Shown piece after piece: positions 35,070 to 44,374 of a stretch of DNA of 64,000 nt; position 1 is the stretch's first letter; each line of letters begins with the position of its first letter. Position numbers and translations under genes: made by a program. Source of the stretch: Roseomonas xinghualingensis (GTDB taxonomy: Bacteria; Pseudomonadota; Alphaproteobacteria; Acetobacterales; Acetobacteraceae); NCBI RefSeq assembly GCF_025791835.1, contig NZ_JAOXLP010000011.1, positions 81,060 through 145,059 of the forward strand, written 5' to 3'. Under the pieces are notes generated by a model that saw nothing but the letters and a program-made list of their open reading frames with translations, made no database searches and was not told the DNA's origin.

Positions 35070-36556
35070 GTCGCGGCCTTCGCCAGCAGAGCCGGGCCAA
35101 GCAGGGTGACGCCAAAGGCCAACAACAGCAATGTGCAAGCTGCGCCAAAGGCCAGTGCGGACCAGGTTTTGTTTGCCCGCGTTCGGACTGCCGAGATGCC
35201 GCCTAGCACCGGTAGGCCGAGCGCACGCAGATCATGCACCGTGTAGAAGGTGCCATCGATGCGGCCCAGCAGGATCGCCACAGCACCACCGGCACCAAGG
35301 CCTAGCACCAACACCGCCAGATCCAAAAGCCCGCGCTTTGGCCACACCGGGATGGTTGGCAGCATCGGTGGATCCACCACCTCGAGCTTAACCCGTTCCG
35401 TGCCCACCCGTGCGGCATCTGCAATCTGGATGGATTCGCGCCGGGCGAGCAGTTCCTCAAGATTGCGGCGAAGCACGGTGTAGTCGCGGTCCAGGTTCAT
35501 GAACTGCGCCTGGACCTCCGGCACGCCACGCGCAATCGTATCCAGCCTGTCTAGTTCGGCTTCCCCATCGCGCACCTGACGCTCCAGGGAGGCAACCTGA
35601 GCTTCCGCGTCCACCAGCCGCATCTTGATCTGCTCATAGACCGGATTTGGCCGGGAGGATGCGCGTGAGGTGGATTGACCATCATTGCCGCCGTTGGCGC
35701 GTAATTCCTGCAGCAAGGCGCGAGCGGTGACCACGTCTGGATGGCGATTGGTGAAGCGTAGTCGCAGTTCACGAAGGTTCCGCTCTGCTTCGACAAGGCG
35801 CGTGGCAGGGGAATCGTTGCCGCCTTCCGTCGTGCTGGGTGGAACCCCGACCAGTTGCTGCTTGGTCAGGTCTCGCCGCATCCTGGCATCCTGCAACTCG
35901 CCGCGTAGCTGTTGCACCCGGCTGCGGCCCCCTTCAAGGCGTGAGACGCCGCCTTCCGAAGGCAGGAGATCAATGTACTGCGCCTGGAAATCTGCGCGGC
36001 GTTGCTCGGCCTCGCGGAGTCTGGCTTCGTAGAAGGCGATCTGCTGAAGCAAGAACTGCCGGGCATTCTCGAATTGCTCCCGATCCGAGCCGACCGCAGC
36101 CTCAACGAAAACATCCAGCGTGTTCTTGACAACGTCATAGGCCATTTGAGGGCTGGGATCGGAGTACTCTATGGTAAACAGATTGCGTGTCTGCGCCGTG
36201 ATGCGGATGTCCTTCGATAGTTTCTCCAGAAGGCTCTCCCGCGTGGCCTCGCCGATCATCCGATCGCTCAGGTTGGATTTGTTGAATACCATCTCGAGAT
36301 TGGGTCGGCTCAGTAAGGTGCGCTGCAGCAGCTCGACTTGGCCGGCAGGCGAACTGTCCAGGGCTATGCCGCGTAGCAGCACGCCCAATACCGCGTCCGC
36401 ATCGGCATAGACGCGTGCGCGCACCTGGTATCTGTCAGGAATGGCATGCACGCCGACCCAGCCAAGTAGGCAAACGAGCCATGCCACAGCCAAAGCCTTC
36501 CAGCGGAAGCGCCAGGCGGCTGCAGCATGACGCCGGACCAGTGCGACGATCTGCAC
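35066..36556 (-). CDS. Polysaccharide chain-length determinant (Wzz-like), XrtA-associated
   Basis: The product has 496 residues. It has an N-terminal span (about 18-38), a Wzz-type beta-alpha region (YQVRARVYADADAVL), then long coiled coils (about 150-400, e.g. EQRRADFQAQYIDLLP and NLRELRLRFTNRHPDV). The Pro-rich PPMLPTIPVWPKRG motif precedes two C-terminal spans (about 420-440 and 465-490). This is the family called XrtA polysaccharide chain-length determinant. It sets polymer length with the adjacent CpsD-like ATPase. It lies 12 bp downstream of the wza-like gene. Confidence 0.9.
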   Translation of the reverse strand: MQIVALVRRHAAAAWRFRWKALAVAWLVCLLGWVGVHAIPDRYQVRARVYADADAVLGVLLRGIALDSSPAGQVELLQRTLLSRPNLEMVFNKSNLSDRMIGEATRESLLEKLSKDIRITAQTRNLFTIEYSDPSPQMAYDVVKNTLDVFVEAAVGSDREQFENARQFLLQQIAFYEARLREAEQRRADFQAQYIDLLPSEGGVSRLEGGRSRVQQLRGELQDARMRRDLTKQQLVGVPPSTTEGGNDSPATRLVEAERNLRELRLRFTNRHPDVVTARALLQELRANGGNDGQSTSRASSRPNPVYEQIKMRLVDAEAQVASLERQVRDGEAELDRLDTIARGVPEVQAQFMNLDRDYTVLRRNLEELLARRESIQIADAARVGTERVKLEVVDPPMLPTIPVWPKRGLLDLAVLVLGLGAGGAVAILLGRIDGTFYTVHDLRALGLPVLGGISAVRTRANKTWSALAFGAACTLLLLAFGVTLLGPALLAKAAT

Positions 36557-36568
36557 CCTGTCTCTCCT

Positions 36569-37192
36569 CTAGAACCAGGCAGTGGGTATGACGAGAGTGT
36601 CCCCGGGCTGGAGGGGCATGTCCTGGGTCACGTCACCCTCGCGCAGCAGATCAGCCAGGCGCACTCGGATTCTGTCAGCCTGACCGCTTTCCGGTCTGCG
36701 ACGTATGATCTCGGCCCTATTGCCTGCCGCATACCGTGTCAGCCCCTTCGCCTCGATCATCACGTCCAGCACGGTCATGCCCTCGCGATAGGGAAGAGCC
36801 ATGGGTTGTGCGGCCTCGCCGATCAGGCGGATCTGCCGGCTGGGAGGTCCGAGGAAGGATTGCACCATCACTGTCACGTTCGGCTCGAGTACGTAGCTTC
36901 CTAGCTGCTTCTCGATATCGTTCGCGAGTTGTGTGGGGGTGCGGCCTGCAGCGTTCAGGTCAGGGATCAATGGGAGGGAAAGGCGCCCGTCTGGCCGCAC
37001 CGGAAGATCCGTCGCGCTAAGTTCTGGCGCCCGGTAGACGAAGACATTGAGCTTGTCTCCAGGGCCGATCACGTAATCAGGTGCCGACATAACCGGCTCG
37101 GAAACCGAAGGCGGCGGTGGTGCACTGCATGCCGAGAGAAGAGCCATAAGCCCAGCCGCATACGAACCGACACGCACACGTTGCTCCCCCAT
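36569..37192 (-). CDS. Outer-membrane polysaccharide export lipoprotein (Wza-like)
   Basis: The product has 207 residues. The signal peptide ends with a lipobox (LMALLSAC). The mature protein has the Poly_export domain (DYVIGPGDKLNVFVYRAPELS, VRPDGRLSLPLIPDL) and a SLBB domain (IRLIGEAAQPMALPYREGMTVLDVMIEAKG), ending PLQPGDTLVIPTAWF. It forms the outer-membrane exit pore of the polysaccharide. ATG 37192 (MGEQRV) is placed to give the compact lipoprotein signal; longer readings add polar sequence. It is the first gene of the minus-strand arm. Confidence 0.9.
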   Translation of the reverse strand: MGEQRVRVGSYAAGLMALLSACSAPPPPSVSEPVMSAPDYVIGPGDKLNVFVYRAPELSATDLPVRPDGRLSLPLIPDLNAAGRTPTQLANDIEKQLGSYVLEPNVTVMVQSFLGPPSRQIRLIGEAAQPMALPYREGMTVLDVMIEAKGLTRYAAGNRAEIIRRRPESGQADRIRVRLADLLREGDVTQDMPLQPGDTLVIPTAWF

Positions 37193-37559
37193 GTCTTCTG
37201 TCTCGTCCTTTCCAATCAGCGGTTTGGGCTGTGCAGAAGCCTTGTTCTTATCGCCCGATCCGTGACCGCAGAAGTTGTAAACCAAGCGGCATTATACGTG
37301 GTTTGAGGATGCATGCGAGCACAAAACAACGGTACCGAAACAAATTGAAGCTCTCTCGGCAACGTGAACTTCCTTTCTTATCCGGAATATTCGACAGTCT
37401 GCCGGTGAGCCTTTGGGTGCCGGGAACGCACCTCCCGCAAGAGGCGGAAGAAGAAATACACGTCCCGCGTGTGAGTTGTTGGGGAGCGCCTGTCGGCAAT
37501 CTGCATATGAGCGATCTTCTTCAGCCGCGGCCTAGGATCTCTCGCTCAGAGGGACAGCC
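37193..37559. promoter_or_regulatory. Divergent promoter region of the two polysaccharide arms
   Basis: This 367-bp intergenic stretch separates the wza-like gene (minus) and epsB-like gene (plus) and must hold both promoters. No gene is visible. An inverted repeat (AAACCA at 37279-37284, TGGTTT at 37299-37304, centre spacing 14 bp) could be an operator. I could not identify a convincing sigma-54 or sigma-70 box. Confidence 0.5.
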
Positions 37560-38915
37560 ATGACAAATCTATTCGGCCACAGCGTCCGGTCCGAGATGCT
37601 TCTTCTTTATCTGGTAGAGGGCCTCGTGTGCTTTAGTGCGGTCTATCTCCTCCTTGCTATGGGAGCGGCCCAGAGCACACTGGTTGAGGGCGGGGGCGGT
37701 GCTGCTTTCGCTGCGGTGCTCGCCCTTTCCTCGGGGCCGGTATCGGGTGCAGCTGGACTCTATCAGCTTGAGGCATGGTCTCAGATTAGGCGAATTGTTG
37801 CGGGTGTGATATTTGCTGGCTTGCTTTTGCTGGCACTCGCCTTGCTTACTCTCAAAGTGCTTGGACCGGTTTTCCCCGAGGGGCTGGTGTGGCAAGGCCT
37901 GCTGGAAGTCCTTCTTGCGACGACCGCTGCTGTTGTGCTGACGCGCATCGGCTTCGTCAGTGCCTCGCGTGCCGGTCTGTTCACTCGCCGTGTCGCGGTC
38001 GTACGTGGGGCTTCCGGGCCATCTCAGACAGAGGCCGTGGTGCAGGATGATCGAGCGCCAGGGTCTTTTGAGATCGCACTTACTGCCGAGGGAAGCGAGA
38101 ACCTGGATGCCGAGCTTGCGCTGGACCGCTTGCGTTCTCATCACGTGTGGGCCGTCATCGCGGCAGATCCTGCTACAATCCCTGAGGATATCCGGCAGCG
38201 CTGCAACGGCGCCGGCGTGCGGGTCTTCGGTGATACCGAATTCTGCGAGCGTCATCTAGGCAGGGTAAACCTCGATTGTCTCCCGGTTGAAGGAATTGCC
38301 GCTTCCGGCCGCGCACATGAAGGGCGGGTGGAGGCAGCGCTCCGGCGCGGTTTTGACGCAACAGTTTCCCTTCTGCTCCTGCTGCTGACATTACCGCTGC
38401 TGCTGTTGACTGCGCTCGCCATCAAGATCGACAGCCCAGGGCCCATCTTCTATCGGCAAGAGCGGGTCGGGCGAGACGGCCGGGTTTTCATGCTGCTTAA
38501 GTTTCGCAGCATGAGGATGGACGCCGAAGCCGGCGGAACGCCACGTTGGGCGACAAGGCATGATCAGCGCGTCACCCAGGTCGGGCGGTTCATTCGTCTG
38601 ACCCGCATAGACGAGATACCGCAGGTTTTGAACGTACTGCGTGGAGACATGGCCTTCGTTGGACCCCGGCCTGAGCGACCCATTTTCGTGGAGCAGCTTG
38701 AGCGCCTTATCCCGCATTATCGCGACCGCGCCTGCGTCAAGCCTGGTATTACCGGATGGGCGCAGATCAACTTTCCCTATGGCGCCTCTGTTGAGGATGC
38801 GCGGCAGAAGCTGGCCTATGATCTCTACTACATCCGGCGGCGCAGTCTTTTCCTCGATCTGCTGATCCTTATCGCGACGGTGCGGGTTGTCCTGTTTCAG
38901 GAAGGCTCACGATGA
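37560..38915 (+). CDS. Priming glycosylphosphotransferase, EpsB/XrtA type
   Basis: The product has 451 residues. Four N-terminal spans lie within about 1-135, a Rossmann-like middle follows, then the sugar transferase domain begins around 270 (RRGFDATVSLLLLLLTLPLLL). Catalytic signatures are GPIFYRQERVGRDGRVFMLLKFRSM, TRIDEIPQVLNVLRGDMAFVGPRPERP and PGITGWAQINFPYGAS. It transfers the first sugar phosphate to undecaprenyl phosphate. It opens the plus-strand arm. The family is the one linked with exosortase-A loci (TIGR03013-like). Confidence 0.92.
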   Translation: MTNLFGHSVRSEMLLLYLVEGLVCFSAVYLLLAMGAAQSTLVEGGGGAAFAAVLALSSGPVSGAAGLYQLEAWSQIRRIVAGVIFAGLLLLALALLTLKVLGPVFPEGLVWQGLLEVLLATTAAVVLTRIGFVSASRAGLFTRRVAVVRGASGPSQTEAVVQDDRAPGSFEIALTAEGSENLDAELALDRLRSHHVWAVIAADPATIPEDIRQRCNGAGVRVFGDTEFCERHLGRVNLDCLPVEGIAASGRAHEGRVEAALRRGFDATVSLLLLLLTLPLLLLTALAIKIDSPGPIFYRQERVGRDGRVFMLLKFRSMRMDAEAGGTPRWATRHDQRVTQVGRFIRLTRIDEIPQVLNVLRGDMAFVGPRPERPIFVEQLERLIPHYRDRACVKPGITGWAQINFPYGASVEDARQKLAYDLYYIRRRSLFLDLLILIATVRVVLFQEGSR

Positions 38916-39166
38916 GTGCGCCAGTGGATGGGCGGGAAGGCCTGCGCTTGGCCTGGAGGCATGATCCTTCCGTCGCGCAAGAACTACACGCCAGATTTTC
39001 CAATAGAAGTGCTGCGAGCGCGTTCGGTTTAGTAACGGATGACAGAGATCTGTATCGCGGCTGCATGGGAGCTGGCTGGATACACTGTTCGGCGCTTGCT
39101 GGTGCGGCGCCAGCGCTGCCACCGGAAATGCCGGCACGGCCTATTATGGGACCCGCGCTGTCATGA
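38912..39166 (+). CDS. Possible 84-residue protein overlapping the epsB stop
   Basis: An 84-codon frame opens at ATG 38912, overlapping the epsB TGA (ATGA), the pattern used across this locus. The protein (MSAPVDGREGLRLAWRHD start) has no recognised family, signal or membrane segment. It may be an accidental frame or the remnant of a longer gene, because the following 456 bp up to 39622 contain no credible coding sequence on either strand. Confidence 0.3.
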   Translation: MSAPVDGREGLRLAWRHDPSVAQELHARFSNRSAASAFGLVTDDRDLYRGCMGAGWIHCSALAGAAPALPPEMPARPIMGPALS

Positions 39167-39622
39167 TGGATCCTGCTCGCGAGCGTGCGGTGGATGCTGG
39201 CACTATGTGGGGCAACACCAGAGGCGTGGAACCACAACAGTGATCTGCGCAGCTGTGTTCGCTAGCGCGCCTCTGGAGCATTCCTTGCGCGATGCTGCCG
39301 GGGAAGGGAATGCTCATGGGATTGCATCCCGTGTTGCGTGTGAGAGATTGCCGAAGATGGCCAAATCTGGGTGCGGCGGCATGAGCACTCCACTGCTCCA
39401 AGGGAGCGTTCAGTGTGGTTGGCGTCACTGTTCCGGCAGAGCCCGTCAGCATCATCTGGGTCGCGGTTTTGGGCAGGCTGTCCAAGGTCATGTTTTGAGG
39501 GGTAGGGCTGAGGCTCAATCTTCGTGCCTTGGGCAGAGATCCTGGGGCAGGATCGGGGGCGTGCTGTGACGCTCATCGAAGAAGCAAGTGCTACACACAT
39601 GGTAAGCGCTGGTTCTGTCAGG
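39167..39622. other. Gene-free stretch in the polysaccharide locus
   Basis: I see no gene, RNA or repeat here. Frames on both strands are either broken or Cys/His/Arg-rich shadows. Its position just after the priming transferase makes it a candidate remnant of a lost gene, but no homology was recognised by eye. Confidence 0.35.
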
Positions 39623-40816
39623 ATGAAGAAGCCGATCCGGCTGCTGACCTTCAGCACGCTGTACCCCAATTCGCAGCGTCCGGCGCATGGCGTCTTCGTA
39701 GAGAACCGGCTGAGGCATCTTGTTGCCGGTGGCGAGGCAGCAAGTACGGTTCTGGCACCCGTGCCGTGGTTCCCTCTGCGATCATCCAGCTTTGGCGACT
39801 GGGCGCGACATGCTGCGGTACCGAAACAGGATGTTCGGTATGGCTTGGCCATGCATCACCCGCGTTATCCGGTCATCCCGCGCATCGGCATGTCTGTGGC
39901 GCCCTTGCTGCTCTACCGGGCTGCTGCGGTGGCGGTGGAAAAGTTGGTGGCAGGTGGCCTGCAGTTCGACCTTATCGATGCTCACTACCTTTACCCGGAC
40001 GGCGTGGCGGCGGTCTGGCTGGGTCGCCGCTTTGGGAAGCCCGTGGTGGTGACTGCGCGTGGCTCCGATGTCAGCCTTTTGCCGCGCTACCACGTGCCAC
40101 GGCGGTTGATCCAGGGAGCGATCGCCGGTGCCGACGCCCTTATTTCGGTGAGTGCAGGGCTGAAAGAGGGGCTGGTGGCGCTCGGGGCGCCAGCGGACAA
40201 GGTCATGGTTCTACGCAATGGCGTGGATCTGGAAATGTTCCACCCTGTGATAGATCGCGCGGCGGCGCGGGCGGAGTTGGGGTTGGGAGAGGGGCCTACC
40301 CTTCTCTCTGCCGGCCACCTCATCGAACGGAAGGGCCATAACCACGTCATCGAGGCGTTGGGCATGCTTCCCGGTCACACCTTGGTCGTGGTCGGTGAAG
40401 GCCCCGAGCGGGGAGCGCTGCAGGATTTGGCGCGGCGCTTGGGAGTGGCTGATCGCGTGCGCCTGCTGGGGGCCTGCCCCCATTACCGTATGCCACTCTA
40501 CTACACCGCGGCCGATGTGCTGGTGCTTGCCTCAAGCCGGGAAGGCTGGGCGAATGTGTTGCTGGAGGCGATGGCCTGCGGCACGCCGGTCGTCGCAAGC
40601 CCTGCATGGGGAAGTCGGGAGGCGGTGCGGGCCCCGGAAGCGGGACTGGTGCTGGGCGAGGTCACGGCAAAGGCCATCGCGGATGGGGTGCGCCACCTGC
40701 TTGCCGCCCCGCCGGCCCGCGAGGCAACACGGCGCTACGCGGCAGGCTTTGGTTGGGACGAGACGACCGCCGGGCAGATTGCCGTGTTCCGCAGAGTGTT
40801 GGGGCAGGTGCAATGA
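39623..40816 (+). CDS. GT4-family glycosyltransferase
   Basis: The product has 397 residues. It opens LLTFSTLYPNSQRPAHGVFVENRL, and the acceptor half has VTARGSDVSLLPRY. The donor half has LSAGHLIERKGHNHVIEAL, VVVGEGPERGALQDLA, LVLASSREGWANVLLEAMACGTPVV, the E-x7-E element of GT4. It adds one sugar of the repeat unit in the cytosol. ATG 39623 has an AGG just upstream; ATG 39599 is an alternative and further upstream codons look non-coding. It resembles the glycosyltransferases found in exosortase-A-type loci. Confidence 0.88.
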   Translation: MKKPIRLLTFSTLYPNSQRPAHGVFVENRLRHLVAGGEAASTVLAPVPWFPLRSSSFGDWARHAAVPKQDVRYGLAMHHPRYPVIPRIGMSVAPLLLYRAAAVAVEKLVAGGLQFDLIDAHYLYPDGVAAVWLGRRFGKPVVVTARGSDVSLLPRYHVPRRLIQGAIAGADALISVSAGLKEGLVALGAPADKVMVLRNGVDLEMFHPVIDRAAARAELGLGEGPTLLSAGHLIERKGHNHVIEALGMLPGHTLVVVGEGPERGALQDLARRLGVADRVRLLGACPHYRMPLYYTAADVLVLASSREGWANVLLEAMACGTPVVASPAWGSREAVRAPEAGLVLGEVTAKAIADGVRHLLAAPPAREATRRYAAGFGWDETTAGQIAVFRRVLGQVQ

Positions 40817-40922
40817 ATGGCTGCATTGTTCCGGACGATGTGCGGTGGGGCGCCACAGAAAGCGCGTCGAGGCATCAGGCATGCGTCACGCCTGCCGCTC
40901 AAACGGGAGGACCGGGAAGGTG

Positions 40923-41921
40923 ATGTATCTCGTGACCGGGGGCTGCGGCTTCATTGGTTCCCATCTTTGCGCCGCATTGCGAGCGCGCGGCGATCAAGTT
41001 CGGGTGCTGGACGACCTTTCGACCGGTTCGGAAGAGAACTTGGCTCCGGGTGTAGATCTGGTGCGAGGCAATGTAGCCGACCCTGTCGCCGTGCGAGCGG
41101 CGATGGAAGGCGTGAATGGATGCTTTCACTTGGCCGCGATCGCTTCGGTGGAGCGGGGGGTAAGGGAGTGGCTGAATACCCATCAGGCCAATCTCTGCGG
41201 AACCATCGGAATCTTGGAAGAGGCCGCTCGTGCGCGGGGGCGTATACCGGTTGTCTACGCCTCTTCAGCCGCAGTCTATGGTGATTGTGATGCACTGCCG
41301 CTGACCGAGGATGCGCCAACCTGGCCATTATCGGCCTATGGTGCGGACAAGCTGGGATGTGAGCTCCATGCACGCGTGGCGGGGGTGGTGCACCAGGTAC
41401 CCAGCATCGGACTGCGCTTCTTCAATGTGTTTGGGCCGCGGCAGGACCCCCGCTCTCCCTACTCCGGGGTGATCTCGATCTTCTGCGACAGGCTGTCGCG
41501 GGGTGAGCCGGTGACCATCTTTGGCGACGGGGGGCAGACGCGGGATTTCGTGTTCGTTGCCGATGTCGTGATAGCTATGATGGCGGCAATGGGACAAGCT
41601 TCCACAGCAGCTCCGGTGCTGAATGTTTGCACGGGCAGACCGACTTCGGTGCGGGAGCTTGCGGCTGTTGTAGCGAATCTTTGTAGCACTCGCCTTGAGG
41701 TCCGGCAGCAGCCTCCACGATCTGGCGAGATCCGGCACTCTCTGGGATCACCAAGCCTGGCCCAGGCGAAACTGGGGTTGCCATCCCCAGAGGGCCTTTC
41801 GACGGGCTTGGCGCAAGTGGTGGCTTGGCTGCGTGCTGGGCGGCCGGGATTGGCCCCCGCTTCGCAATCAGCCAATCAACCAGCGGATCGTCGCTCCGAT
41901 TACCAGCCAGCATACCAGTGA
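40923..41921 (+). CDS. NAD-dependent nucleotide-sugar epimerase/dehydratase
   Basis: The product has 332 residues. The Rossmann motif is TGGCGFIGSH (about 5-14), the SSAAVYG strand carries the catalytic Ser, and YGADK gives the Tyr/Lys pair. VFGPRQDPRSPYSGVI and FGDGGQTRDFVFVADV are the sugar-nucleotide-binding elements of UDP-glucose 4-epimerase-like enzymes. It makes a precursor sugar for the polymer. GGGAAGG precedes ATG 40923. The last 30 residues (SANQPADRRSD region) are Gln/Ser-rich and overlap an opposite-strand small gene. Confidence 0.9.
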   Translation: MYLVTGGCGFIGSHLCAALRARGDQVRVLDDLSTGSEENLAPGVDLVRGNVADPVAVRAAMEGVNGCFHLAAIASVERGVREWLNTHQANLCGTIGILEEAARARGRIPVVYASSAAVYGDCDALPLTEDAPTWPLSAYGADKLGCELHARVAGVVHQVPSIGLRFFNVFGPRQDPRSPYSGVISIFCDRLSRGEPVTIFGDGGQTRDFVFVADVVIAMMAAMGQASTAAPVLNVCTGRPTSVRELAAVVANLCSTRLEVRQQPPRSGEIRHSLGSPSLAQAKLGLPSPEGLSTGLAQVVAWLRAGRPGLAPASQSANQPADRRSDYQPAYQ

Positions 41922-42134
41922 GATGGCGATGATCAGCAATGCTGCCGCCGGCCATGACAGGGGGCGGTGCAGATCCCGCACGTGGATTGCATTGGATGCC
42001 GTTTTGGAATCGAAACTTCTTGCCTTTTCAGCCCAGTTCACTGGAAAATCTCCACAAGTGGCGGGAATGAATCTTGTCCCTTCTCTATTGGGGGCCGTGC
42101 CACGCAGGGGCGTTACCTCAAGAGGATCTGACAT
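41868..42134 (-). CDS. Possible small tail-anchored membrane protein
   Basis: The product has 88 residues. The N-terminal two thirds are polar, and the C-terminus forms one strong membrane span (WPAAALLIIAISLVCWLVIG) followed by RWLIG. It begins at ATG 42134 (MSDPLEV). Its last 54 bp overlap the epimerase gene on the other strand. The clean span supports a real protein, yet no family is recognised and the frame extends further upstream without a clear start. The 208 bp from here to asnB show nothing else. Confidence 0.4.
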   Translation of the reverse strand: MSDPLEVTPLRGTAPNREGTRFIPATCGDFPVNWAEKARSFDSKTASNAIHVRDLHRPLSWPAAALLIIAISLVCWLVIGATIRWLIG

Positions 42135-42342
42135 GTTTGACCATCTTGCTGGAAACAACTCTGTAACGCAACGTCTGGTTGTGCCCAAAGGTTGTGGTAA
42201 TGCAACAAAATTCATTGGGGGCCGCAGAGCTACCCCATAGGTTACTCGCTCCGGGAAGCTCGTGAGGCAGGTGCGCCCTGCACCTGATCTAACAAGGGCC
42301 TTTTGGATCCCAGTTCTTCCCAGGGATGTTGGAGAAGATCGA

Positions 42343-44265
42343 ATGTGTGGCGTGGTAGGACTTTTCCACCTCTCCTGCCCACTCATGCCGGACCTCAGCC
42401 TGGTTCGACGCATGGCGGATGCGCTGCGCCATCGCGGACCAGACGGGGAAGGCTATCATGTGGAGCCGGGGCTGGCCTTCGGCCACAGGCGGCTTGCGAT
42501 CGTCGATCTCGGTGGAGGGGCTCAGCCCATGTCCAACGAGGATGGATCGGTCGTCGTCGTCTTCAATGGAGAGATCTACAACCATGAATTGCTTCGCCGC
42601 GAGCTGGAGGAAGCCGGCCATCGCTTCCGTACCAGATCCGATACCGAGGCAATCATTCATGGCTGGGAGGAATGGGGAGTAGGCTGCCTGGAACGCTTGC
42701 GTGGCATGTTTGCGTTCGCTCTCTGGGATCGGGAGCGCGGCGAACTACTATTGGCGCGCGACCGGCTGGGCGAGAAGCCGCTGTACTACACCCAGCTGCC
42801 TGGCGGGGTTTTCGCCTTTGCCTCAGAGATGGCCGGATTGCATCCCCTGCCTGGCTTGCCCCGGAAGATAGATCTGGCGGCGTTGGATGATTTCCTGGCC
42901 TTGGGCTATGTGCCAGACCCAGCCACCATCTATGAGGGTGTCCGTAAGCTGCCCGCCGGGCATTTTCTGCTGTTGCGCCGCGGCGAGAGTGTAGCTGAAG
43001 CAAAACGATACTGGCGTCCGCCGGTTGAGACGGAGCCGGTACCTGGGAATGCGCCGGCGGAATTGCATTCTCTCCTGCGTGCTTGCGTCAAGGACAGATT
43101 GATGTCCGATGTGCCGCTCGGGGCCTTTCTCTCGGGCGGCGTGGATTCCAGCGCCGTGACTGCATTCGCGGCGGAAGCGGTTTCAGCCCAGCTTTCCACC
43201 TTTACCATTGGCTTTCCCGGTGCGGGCGATGAGCGCGCCCTCGCAGCCCTGGTCGCACAGCGTTTTGCAACCGCGCATCACGCTGAAATAGGCACGGCTG
43301 ACTACCTGGCCGCTGCCCGGGACCAGGCGCGAATCTTTGGCGAACCGTTCGGGGACCATTCTGCCGTACCCACGCTCAGTGTATGCCGGCTTGCCAGGCG
43401 GCATGTTACCGTGGCGCTATCCGGTGATGGCGGTGATGAGGTTTTTGCCGGTTACCGCCGCTACCGTTGGCACCTGCTGGCCGAGGCGGTGCGCGCCTTC
43501 ATTCCTGCCTCGGCCAGACGCAGGGTCCTGGGTGGTATCGCCAGCATCTATCCGAAGCTCGATCGTGCACCGCGTTGGCTGCGTGCCAAACACACGCTGA
43601 CCGAGATCAGCATGGACAGCATGATGGGCTACTATCGCACCGTTTGCCGGTTACACCATGACCGGAGGCGCGGATTGCTGTCAGCAAAGGTGCGTGCCTC
43701 GTTGGATGGGCATGACCCGGCAGCACGATTTGGCGCGCTGATGGGGGAATGTGACCCCGACGAGCCGCTGCTGCAGGCTCAGTATGCGGATCTGCACACT
43801 TACCTGCCGGGAGATATCCTGACCAAGGTGGACCGCACCAGCATGGCCGTCTCGCTGGAAGTCCGCCCTCCGCTCCTTGACCATGAGTTCGTCGCCTGGG
43901 GTATGGGATTGCCGGCACGCCTGAAGCTGAGGGACGGCGTTGGGAAGCACGTACTTCGCACTGCGATGGCGCCATATCTGCCGCCTGGAATCCTTGACCG
44001 AGGCAAGCAGGGCTTTGCCGATACCATCGGTGACCAACTCCGTGTCCAGGCTTCCTTGGTTCAAAAGCGGTTGCTGAGCGACGCGATGCTGTCCTCTGGA
44101 CTGTTCGACGAAGGGGCCCTCACCAGACTTGTGGACGAGCATGCGTCCGGCCGGTCCGACCATGCCCAGGCCTTGTGGCAGCTCCTGGTTCTGGAGGGAT
44201 TTCTGAAAGGCAGTGCGCAGGGCTCGGATTCAATTCGCCAGGAACCGGGTTTGGTGTGGGCCTGA
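42343..44265 (+). CDS. Asparagine synthase-like amidotransferase, XrtA-associated (TIGR03108-like)
   Basis: The product has 640 residues. Cys2 is the glutaminase nucleophile (MCGVVGLFHL), with RHRGPDGEGYH, GHRRLAIVDL and FNGEIYNH in the class II amidotransferase half. The synthase half has FLSGGVDSSAVTAF (ATP loop) and LSGDGGDEVFAGY. The family with this spacing accompanies exosortase-A loci and probably amidates a sugar acid of the polysaccharide rather than making free asparagine; this role is inference. GGAGAAG precedes ATG 42343. The 109 bp after it are empty. Confidence 0.93.
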   Translation: MCGVVGLFHLSCPLMPDLSLVRRMADALRHRGPDGEGYHVEPGLAFGHRRLAIVDLGGGAQPMSNEDGSVVVVFNGEIYNHELLRRELEEAGHRFRTRSDTEAIIHGWEEWGVGCLERLRGMFAFALWDRERGELLLARDRLGEKPLYYTQLPGGVFAFASEMAGLHPLPGLPRKIDLAALDDFLALGYVPDPATIYEGVRKLPAGHFLLLRRGESVAEAKRYWRPPVETEPVPGNAPAELHSLLRACVKDRLMSDVPLGAFLSGGVDSSAVTAFAAEAVSAQLSTFTIGFPGAGDERALAALVAQRFATAHHAEIGTADYLAAARDQARIFGEPFGDHSAVPTLSVCRLARRHVTVALSGDGGDEVFAGYRRYRWHLLAEAVRAFIPASARRRVLGGIASIYPKLDRAPRWLRAKHTLTEISMDSMMGYYRTVCRLHHDRRRGLLSAKVRASLDGHDPAARFGALMGECDPDEPLLQAQYADLHTYLPGDILTKVDRTSMAVSLEVRPPLLDHEFVAWGMGLPARLKLRDGVGKHVLRTAMAPYLPPGILDRGKQGFADTIGDQLRVQASLVQKRLLSDAMLSSGLFDEGALTRLVDEHASGRSDHAQALWQLLVLEGFLKGSAQGSDSIRQEPGLVWA

Positions 44266-44374
44266 TCTATGACGGAACAGATGCGGGATTGCAGGGCTGT
44301 TTCATCGAAAGCCGCTCTCCTTCCGGTCGACGGTAAGGCGGTCGTTGAAAGGCGACCTGGACTAGGGGCCTGAG

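Noticed and set aside
39144..39852. Minus-strand frames in the gap after epsB
   Set aside because: They are Ser/Thr/Pro/His-rich, overlap the GT4 gene start, and show no family or ribosome site.
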